This document shows positions 6,171 to 11,565 of a stretch of DNA of 11,565 bases, one piece after another. Both the position numbers and the translations under genes were made by a program. The notes beneath the pieces were generated by a model. The model worked only from the letters and a program-made list of their open reading frames with translations. It was not told where the DNA came from and ran no database searches. Position 1 is the first letter of the stretch. Each line of letters begins with the position of its first letter. Source of the DNA: Rickettsiales bacterium (GTDB taxonomy: Bacteria; Pseudomonadota; Alphaproteobacteria; Rickettsiales; UBA1997); assembly GCA_023262945.1 (NCBI GenBank), contig JALQXY010000134.1:1-11565 (forward strand). The letters run 5' to 3'.

Positions 6171-8336
6171 ATGAAAAGCTTTCTTTTAGAAATTTTTAGC
6201 GAAGAAATTCCGCCTTTACTACAAAAAAAAGCGGCGGATGATTTTTTACAAATAGCTAAATCTATTTTTACAGAAGAAAATCTCTCTTTTAAGAATGATG
6301 ATTTACAAACTTTTATTACTCCGCGAAGATTAATTCTTTACATTAAAAATCTTAAAACAAAACAAACTCTCCCAGCGACGCAAAAAATTGGTCCTAAGGT
6401 TGATGCTAATGATAAGGCAATTCAAGGCTTTTTGAAAGCAAATAACCTAAATAATGTTTCGCAACTAATAAAAATTAACAACAAAGGTCATCAATATTAT
6501 GCCTTTGATATAAAAGAAAAATCAATTAAAACTCAGCAAATATTACAAAACTCTCTTAATAAAATATTACTAAAATCAGTTAATATTTGGCCAAGATTGA
6601 TGCGATGGAATGTTGAAGGTTTTGAATATCAGCCGCAATGGATCAGGCCAATTCGCAACTTATTATGTCTTTTTGATAATGAGATTGTAGATATTGAATT
6701 TGCTAATTTAAAATCAAATAATCTAACTTTCTTAAATTGTCAAAAAAAAGCTAAACAAATTAACGATATCAATTCTTATTTCGATTTAATCAAGAAACAA
6801 AATATCATAATTGATTTTAATCAGCGTTGCATTCTTATAGCTGATATGATTAAGCAAAAAGCAAATGAATTAGCGCTTGAAACTGTTAATAAAGCAAATG
6901 ATAATTTATTTGAAGAGGTTGCCGGCTTGTGTGAATCTCCGCAAATTTTAGTTGGTGATATAGAGCCTCAATTTATGTCTTTGCCGCAAGAAATACTTAT
7001 CTTAACCCTTAAAAATAATCAAAAATATTTTTGCCTTACTGATAAAAGGGGCAATTTATCGACAAAATTTATTTTTGTAATTGATGGCAATTATCAACAA
7101 TTAGATAAATCAAAAATAATTCTTGATAATCAAAAAATAGTTAAAGCCCGCCTTTCTGATGCTAAATTTTTTACTGATGAAGACCTAAAAATCCCTTTAA
7201 TTGACCGAGCATCACATTTAAAAAATATTATATTTCACCAAAAACTAGGAACTGTGGCCGATAAATCAAAGCGACTATCCTATCTAACTAAATTTTTAGC
7301 TATCTTTGTTCCGCATTGCGACTTATTGATGATCGACAGATTAACAACCTTATGCAAAGCGGATCTTACCACAAAAGCAGTTGCCGAATTTCCTGAATTG
7401 CAAGGTAAAATTGCCAGCTATTATGCCCATAAAAATAACGAAAATGACAAAATCGTTGCTGCGCTTTACGAGCAATATTTTCCAATCTCTGCCAATTCCA
7501 ATTTGCCAAAGACTTCTTTAGGAGTGGTTTTGTCAATAGCGGATAAAATAGACACCGTTGTTGGGTTATTTTTATCAGGAGATAAGCCAACAAGCTCAAA
7601 AGATCCATATGCATTAAGAAGGGCGGTTCTTGGTGTAGTTCGCATTAGTTTTTATCATAATATTGCTTTTCCAATTCGTGCCCTTATAGAAAAATCGCTT
7701 AAATCATATCCCAATAAACTATTAACAAAATACATCAATAAATCACAAAATGCCACATATAAAGATAAAAAAACTCTTATCTCTGACATCATAATATTTT
7801 TTGTAGAAAGATTAAAAGTTTATCTTAAAGAGACCGACAAGCTTAATCCAGAGATTGTTAATGCTGTTATCGATCATTATCTAAATGATATAGATACTCA
7901 TAAATATTGTGACATACTATATATATCTAAAAAGATCAGATTTTTAGATAAAATTATCTTTGACGATAATCGTCCACCAATTATAACTTTATATAAAAGA
8001 GTATCAAAAATACTACAAATTGAAGAAAAAAGAGATAATAAAATTTTCTTAGGTAGGCCTTCAAAAATATCTTTTAGAAGCAAAGAAGAGGTTGCCTTAT
8101 ACAAAATGACGCGCCGAATTCAAAATAAATTTGCTAAATTAATCTATAAAAGCGACTTTAAAGAAGCTTTAAATTTAATACAAAATCTTGAAGATCCTTT
8201 AATCAGATTTTTTGATAATATCACGATTAACGATGATGATCAAAAAATAAGAGAAAATCGCCTAATTCTCTTGGCTATGGTTAGATCTGTTTTTGAAAAA
8301 ATATATGGTTTATCAAATATTGATATACCAAATTAG
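6171..8336 (+). CDS. glyS: Glycyl-tRNA synthetase beta subunit
   Basis: This is the beta subunit of the bacterial alpha2beta2 glycyl-tRNA synthetase. It recognises tRNA-Gly, while the alpha subunit GlyQ holds the aminoacylation site. Family blocks in order: SEEIP (10-14), TPRRL (50-54), LMRWN followed by WIRPIRNLL, VAGLCESPQILVGD, NNQKYF (about 282-287), KARLSDAKFF (325-334), LCKADLTTKAVAEFPELQG, SKDPYALRRAVLGV (from 476), and the anticodon-binding C-terminus ending with RENRLILLAMVRSVF. At 721 aa it is complete. glyQ, often directly upstream of glyS, is absent: hom occupies that place, so the partner must lie elsewhere. The next gene to the right is ppdK, and glyS-ppdK adjacency is common in alphaproteobacteria. 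No Shine-Dalgarno of note. Confidence 0.96.
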   Translation: MKSFLLEIFSEEIPPLLQKKAADDFLQIAKSIFTEENLSFKNDDLQTFITPRRLILYIKNLKTKQTLPATQKIGPKVDANDKAIQGFLKANNLNNVSQLIKINNKGHQYYAFDIKEKSIKTQQILQNSLNKILLKSVNIWPRLMRWNVEGFEYQPQWIRPIRNLLCLFDNEIVDIEFANLKSNNLTFLNCQKKAKQINDINSYFDLIKKQNIIIDFNQRCILIADMIKQKANELALETVNKANDNLFEEVAGLCESPQILVGDIEPQFMSLPQEILILTLKNNQKYFCLTDKRGNLSTKFIFVIDGNYQQLDKSKIILDNQKIVKARLSDAKFFTDEDLKIPLIDRASHLKNIIFHQKLGTVADKSKRLSYLTKFLAIFVPHCDLLMIDRLTTLCKADLTTKAVAEFPELQGKIASYYAHKNNENDKIVAALYEQYFPISANSNLPKTSLGVVLSIADKIDTVVGLFLSGDKPTSSKDPYALRRAVLGVVRISFYHNIAFPIRALIEKSLKSYPNKLLTKYINKSQNATYKDKKTLISDIIIFFVERLKVYLKETDKLNPEIVNAVIDHYLNDIDTHKYCDILYISKKIRFLDKIIFDDNRPPIITLYKRVSKILQIEEKRDNKIFLGRPSKISFRSKEEVALYKMTRRIQNKFAKLIYKSDFKEALNLIQNLEDPLIRFFDNITINDDDQKIRENRLILLAMVRSVFEKIYGLSNIDIPN

Positions 8337-8358
8337 CTAATAATATTTAGCATTTTTT
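8336..8358 (+). terminator. Short hairpin plus T-run after glyS
   Basis: GCTAA (8336-8340, overlapping the last base of the stop) pairs with TTAGC (8347-8351) across a 6-nt loop and is followed by ATTTTTTATT. The stem is only 5 bp, so this is a weak intrinsic terminator candidate for the bfr-hom-glyS transcript. The palindromic element that begins 40 bp later could also stop transcription. Confidence 0.3.
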
Positions 8359-8376
8359 ATTAACCATTTTTGTATA

Positions 8377-8546
8377 ATACCAATTACCATCTAAAAATAA
8401 ACAATATGACAAAATATTTTTTAAGATAAGAATTTTTAAAAAATGAAGCTGTATATCCATACAGCTGAAGCTTTTTAGAAATTTTTAGCCAAAAAGATAA
8501 AGTCAGATTGTTTAGTTTTTATATGTTTTTTAGGTGGGAATTGGTA
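8377..8546 (-). repeat. Palindromic MITE-like element, copy 2 (long form, about 170 bp)
   Basis: Same family as the element after xseA, in reverse orientation. The left arm (8377-8397, ATACCAATTACCATCTAAAA) and right arm (8526-8546, ending GGTGGGAATTGGTA) are inverted repeats with two mismatches or so, and TA lies at both edges. The outer parts match copy 1 almost base for base, for example AACAATATGACAAAATATTT and AGATAAAGTCAGATTGTTTA. A core of about 71 bp absent from copy 1 is bounded by the direct repeat AAGATAA (8423-8429 and 8494-8500). This core holds a perfect hairpin, AGCTGTAT/ATACAGCT (8447-8466), inside a longer imperfect palindrome. It fills most of the 310-bp glyS-ppdK spacer and has no coding capacity. 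Confidence 0.8.
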
Positions 8547-8600
8547 CAAGTTCCAAGTAAATCAACAAAATTATCAAAATTTATTGATTTGCAGAGGTTT

Positions 8601-8606
8601 TATAAT
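8601..8606 (+). promoter_or_regulatory. Candidate -10 box for ppdK
   Basis: A perfect TATAAT lies 40 bp before the ppdK start, downstream of the repeat element. The nearest -35-like hexamer, TTGATT (8584-8589), is only 11 bp away, which is too close, so the -35 is unassigned. In so AT-rich a spacer a chance match is possible. The rest of the spacer (8547-8646) shows nothing else recognisable. Confidence 0.3.
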
Positions 8607-8646
8607 TTTTGAATTTACTATTTAATAATTTTATAAATATAACAAG

Positions 8647-11307
8647 ATGACTAAATTTGTTTATAGTTTCGGTGATGGTAAATCACAAGGTGATGCATCA
8701 ATGAAAAACCTACTCGGTGGTAAGGGTGCCAATCTTGCAGAAATGTCAAAATTAGGCTTGCCAGTTCCTCCTGGCTATACTATAACAACTGAATTTTGTG
8801 ATTATTACTACAAAAACAATAAATCAATCCCGCAAAATCTAAAAGACCAAGTAAAAGCAGCCATCATAGAAATTGAAAATATGATAGGTGCTAAATTTGG
8901 CAATGAAGAAAATCCTTTACTTTTTTCAGTAAGATCTGGTGCTCGTGCATCAATGCCAGGAATGATGGATACAGTTCTCAATCTTGGTTTGAATGACAAA
9001 ACCGTTCAAGGTTTAGCTAAAAAAAGCAACAATCTTCGTTTTGCTCTAGATTCTTATCGTCGTTTTATTCAAATGTATAGTGATGTAGTTTTGGGTGTTG
9101 ATCACTATAATTTTGAGTCAATACTTGATGAAAAAAAGTTTGAAGTTGGAGCAAAATCCGACACAGACTTATCAGCTAATGATCTTAGTGAAATTATTGA
9201 TTTATTTAAAAGCAAAGTTAAAGAAGAGGCAAAATGCGATTTTCCGCAAGATGTAAACCAGCAACTTTGGGGTGCTATAGAGGCTGTCTTTGCCTCATGG
9301 ATGAATGAGCGCGCCATCACTTATCGCCAACTTAACAAAATTCCACAAGAATGGGGTACCGCTGTTAATGTGCAAGCCATGGTGTTTGGCAATCTAGGTC
9401 AAACATCGGCCACTGGCGTGGCTTTTACACGCAACCCTTCAACTGGTGAAAACTTGCTTTACGGTGAATATCTAATTAATGCACAAGGAGAAGATGTAGT
9501 TGCTGGTATAAGAACCCCTCAATCTATCACCATTAAAGGCAAAGAAGGTTTAGATTCTAAGTTGCCAGCTATGGAAGAGTCTATGCCGCAAGTATTTTCC
9601 GAGCTTGTAAATATCTATAATAAACTAGAACAGCATTATAAAGATATGCAAGATATAGAATTTACAGTGCAAGACAATAAATTATGGATGCTGCAAACTA
9701 GAAGCGGCAAAAGAACCGCCGCCGCTTCCATTAAAATTGCTGTTGACATGGTAAAAGAGGGCTTGATTACCAAAAAAGAAGCTCTTCTTAGAATAGATCC
9801 ATCCAGTCTTGATCAATTATTGCATCCATCATTAGATCCTAAAGCTAAAGTACAACTAATTGCCAAAGGTTTACCAGCATCTCCTGGTGCTGCATGTGGT
9901 ATTGTGGTATTTTCTTCAAAAGAAGCTGAAAAAAGAGCAGAAAATGGTGAAAAAGTTCTATTGGTAAGAATTGAAACCAGTCCAGAAGATATAAAAGGTA
10001 TGCATGTTTCTCAAGGTATCTTAACCGCGCGCGGTGGCATGACTTCCCATGCTGCAGTTGTAGCCCGCGGCATGGGTACTCCTTGCGTTTCTGGTGCAAC
10101 AAATATCGAAATTGACTATAAAAATAAAATTCTATTAGCCCAAGATATAAAAATAAAAGAAGGAGATTTAATCACCATCAATGGTAATAACGGTGAAGTT
10201 ATGTTAGGTGAGGTACCAACATTAAAACCAGATTTATCAGATGATTTTAAGCTAGTTATGCAATGGGCTGATGAAATACGCGCCCTTAAGATACGAACCA
10301 ACGCAGAGACTCCAGCCGATTGTCAAACAGCAATAGATTTTGGCGCAGAAGGCATAGGTCTATGTCGTACTGAACATATGTTTTTTAACGAAGATCGCAT
10401 CATATCAGTAAGAGAGATGATCTTAAGTGAAGATAAATCTGGTCGCAAAAAAGCTCTAGAAAAACTTTTGCCAATGCAGCGTCAAGATTTTATCGAGATT
10501 TTTAAAATCATGAAAAATCTACCTGTCACTATAAGGCTTCTAGATCCACCACTTCACGAGTTTTTACCTCATAAAGAGCAAGAAATAAAAGAAATAGCCG
10601 ATGTTCTTAATGTAGAAATTGACCATATCAGAAACAGAATCTCACAATTAAGCGAGCAAAACCCAATGCTTGGACATCGCGGCTGTAGATTAGCAATTTC
10701 CTATCCAGAAATTTATCAAATGCAGGCAAGGGCAATCTTTGAAGCGGCTTTTTATGTTAAAAAGGAGTTTAACTTAGATTTATCCCTTGAAATTATGATT
10801 CCTTTAGTTTCTTCACCCAAAGAGCTTGAAATCATCAAATCTTACATAAAAATAACTGAAGAAGAGGTCAGAGCGGAATTTAAAACAGATCTAAAATATA
10901 TGATAGGAACCATGATAGAGCTGCCAAGAGCCGCCATAATTGCTGATAAAATAGCTCTTGAAGCACAGTTTTTTAGCTTTGGCACTAACGATCTTACTCA
11001 AACAAGTTTTGGTTTATCAAGGGATGATTCGGCAAGTTTTTTACCGGATTATAAAAAAGCTGCTATTTTTAAAGACGATCCTTTTGCTGAACTTGATCAA
11101 GAAGGGGTAGGGGAGTTAATCAAAATAGCCGTTGCTAAAGGCAAAACAACCAGAAAAAATATCAAATTGGGAATTTGTGGAGAACATGGTGGAGATCCCT
11201 CTTCAATTGAATTTTGTCAAAGAGTTGGTCTTGATTATGTTTCTTGTTCGCCATATCGCGTGCCAATTGCAAGGCTTGCTGCGGCAAGGGCGGTATTGAT
11301 TTCTTAA
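8647..11307 (+). CDS. ppdK: Pyruvate, phosphate dikinase
   Basis: It interconverts pyruvate + ATP + Pi and PEP + AMP + PPi through a phosphohistidine that swings between two active sites. The N-terminal ATP-grasp part shows GGKGANLAEMSKLGLPVPPG and SVRSGARASMPGMMDTVLNLG. The swivelling domain carries GGMTSHAAVVARG with the phosphorylated histidine at H468. The C-terminal PEP/pyruvate TIM barrel shows GIGLCRTEHMFF, LGHRGCRLAI, GTMIELPRAA, FFSFGTNDLTQ and GICGEHGGDP with the proton-transferring cysteine at C844. Both catalytic residues are offset by +13 from the Clostridium symbiosum enzyme (H455, C831), so spacing is conserved. It is full length at 886 aa. In host-associated alphaproteobacteria without complete glycolysis, PpdK is thought to set the PEP/pyruvate balance. 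The threonine two before the histidine, the target of the DUF299 regulator in some bacteria and plants, is present. It has its own long 5' spacer, so probably its own promoter. Confidence 0.98.
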   Translation: MTKFVYSFGDGKSQGDASMKNLLGGKGANLAEMSKLGLPVPPGYTITTEFCDYYYKNNKSIPQNLKDQVKAAIIEIENMIGAKFGNEENPLLFSVRSGARASMPGMMDTVLNLGLNDKTVQGLAKKSNNLRFALDSYRRFIQMYSDVVLGVDHYNFESILDEKKFEVGAKSDTDLSANDLSEIIDLFKSKVKEEAKCDFPQDVNQQLWGAIEAVFASWMNERAITYRQLNKIPQEWGTAVNVQAMVFGNLGQTSATGVAFTRNPSTGENLLYGEYLINAQGEDVVAGIRTPQSITIKGKEGLDSKLPAMEESMPQVFSELVNIYNKLEQHYKDMQDIEFTVQDNKLWMLQTRSGKRTAAASIKIAVDMVKEGLITKKEALLRIDPSSLDQLLHPSLDPKAKVQLIAKGLPASPGAACGIVVFSSKEAEKRAENGEKVLLVRIETSPEDIKGMHVSQGILTARGGMTSHAAVVARGMGTPCVSGATNIEIDYKNKILLAQDIKIKEGDLITINGNNGEVMLGEVPTLKPDLSDDFKLVMQWADEIRALKIRTNAETPADCQTAIDFGAEGIGLCRTEHMFFNEDRIISVREMILSEDKSGRKKALEKLLPMQRQDFIEIFKIMKNLPVTIRLLDPPLHEFLPHKEQEIKEIADVLNVEIDHIRNRISQLSEQNPMLGHRGCRLAISYPEIYQMQARAIFEAAFYVKKEFNLDLSLEIMIPLVSSPKELEIIKSYIKITEEEVRAEFKTDLKYMIGTMIELPRAAIIADKIALEAQFFSFGTNDLTQTSFGLSRDDSASFLPDYKKAAIFKDDPFAELDQEGVGELIKIAVAKGKTTRKNIKLGICGEHGGDPSSIEFCQRVGLDYVSCSPYRVPIARLAAARAVLIS

Positions 11308-11328
11308 TAAAAAGCAAAATTAAGTGTT

Positions 11329-11511
11329 ATACCAATTCCCACTTGACTTTATCTTTTTGGCTTGAGATTTAATCAAATAAAACAGTTTTAACAACTGTTT
11401 TATCATTAAATCGGCAAAGAAAAGCTTCAAGTGGGTATACAGCTTTAATTTTTCTTAATTTTAATCTCAAAAATATTTCGAATTTAATTCGTTTAAAGAT
11501 GAACCTCGGTA
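11329..11511 (+). repeat. Palindromic MITE-like element, copy 3 (long, diverged, about 182 bp)
   Basis: The left end (11329-11341, ATACCAATTCCCA) matches copies 1 and 2, followed by the shared TGACTTTATCT (11344-11354) and TTTTTGGCT, as in copy 2. Further right, AAAAGCTTCA, GTATACAGCTT and TCTCAAAAATATTT (11465-11478) again match the family. The right end, GATGAACCTCGGTA (11498-11511), keeps GATG and GGTA but has lost the GGGAATT between them, so the terminal repeat is decayed. Unlike copy 2 it carries an inserted hairpin (listed separately). Same orientation as copy 1. It starts about 22 bp after the ppdK stop and could double as its 3' RNA structure. Confidence 0.65.
11366..11412. repeat. 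Long stem-loop nested in copy 3
   Basis: The 11-bp perfect stem ATAAAACAGTT (11377-11387) / AACTGTTTTAT (11393-11403) with a 5-nt loop is extended by GATTTAAT (11366-11373) / ATTAAATC (11405-11412) after a small internal bulge, giving 19 paired bases. Neither copy 1 nor copy 2 contains it. It may be a further small palindromic insertion or an RNA hairpin at the ppdK 3' end. No T-run follows directly, so it is not a classic terminator. Confidence 0.6.
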
Positions 11512-11565
11512 CAAAACCCTCACAAACCAAATATAAAATTTGTTATTATGTAATTTTTAAATCAA
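11512..11565. other. AT-rich tail after the last repeat
   Basis: I see no gene start, RNA gene or clear promoter in these bases; the single ATG is followed at once by TAA. Confidence 0.5.

Noticed and set aside
8377..8546. Small ORF within repeat copy 2 (ATG at about 8406)
   Set aside because: The frame closes after seven codons; no coding capacity.
9845..10102. Minus-strand 85-codon frame inside ppdK
   Set aside because: It is antisense to the phosphohistidine domain of PpdK, and the product is low in family-like features.
1528..11511. CRISPR array formed by the repeated elements
   Set aside because: The copies are kilobases apart, differ in length and orientation, and there are no regular spacers or cas genes.

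Overview
The window is an AT-rich (about 30% G+C by eye) stretch of bacterial chromosome. The gene content points to an alphaproteobacterium of host-associated, Rickettsiales- or Holosporales-like type. The signs are a eukaryote-like isoleucyl-tRNA synthetase with the HYGH and KLSKR signatures, glyS followed by ppdK, almost no Shine-Dalgarno sequences, and palindromic repeats between genes. No 16S or other decisive marker is present, so this placement is inference.

Layout: 1-193 is AT-rich leader with one imperfect hairpin. xseA (exonuclease VII large subunit, +, 194-1555) converges on ileS (-, 1713-4220). A 174-bp divergent spacer separates ileS from a tight rightward cluster bfr-hom-glyS (4395-8336; gaps of 20 and 19 bp), which is likely one transcript. 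After a 310-bp spacer comes ppdK (8647-11307), then a repeat-filled tail to the window end. Together the genes cover DNA repair (XseA), translation (IleS, GlyS beta), iron storage (Bfr), aspartate-family amino acid synthesis (Hom) and the PEP/pyruvate node (PpdK). These are housekeeping functions; no secretion, defence or phage genes are visible.

The most unusual content is a family of three related palindromic elements (98, about 170 and about 182 bp), one in each spacer that follows xseA, glyS and ppdK. They share terminal inverted repeats beginning TACCAATTCCCA, an internal TGACTTTATCT block and TA at both edges. They look like non-autonomous MITEs. One runs into xseA and supplies its last codons and stop. 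The second and third carry an extra palindromic core that the first lacks.

The second anomaly is IleS. It ends within or just after the anticodon-binding domain, roughly 200-250 residues short of eukaryote-like relatives, and its stop lies inside a small hairpin 88 bp from the first repeat element. I found no evidence of a wholly new multi-gene system; the repeat family and the shortened essential synthetase are what deserve follow-up.
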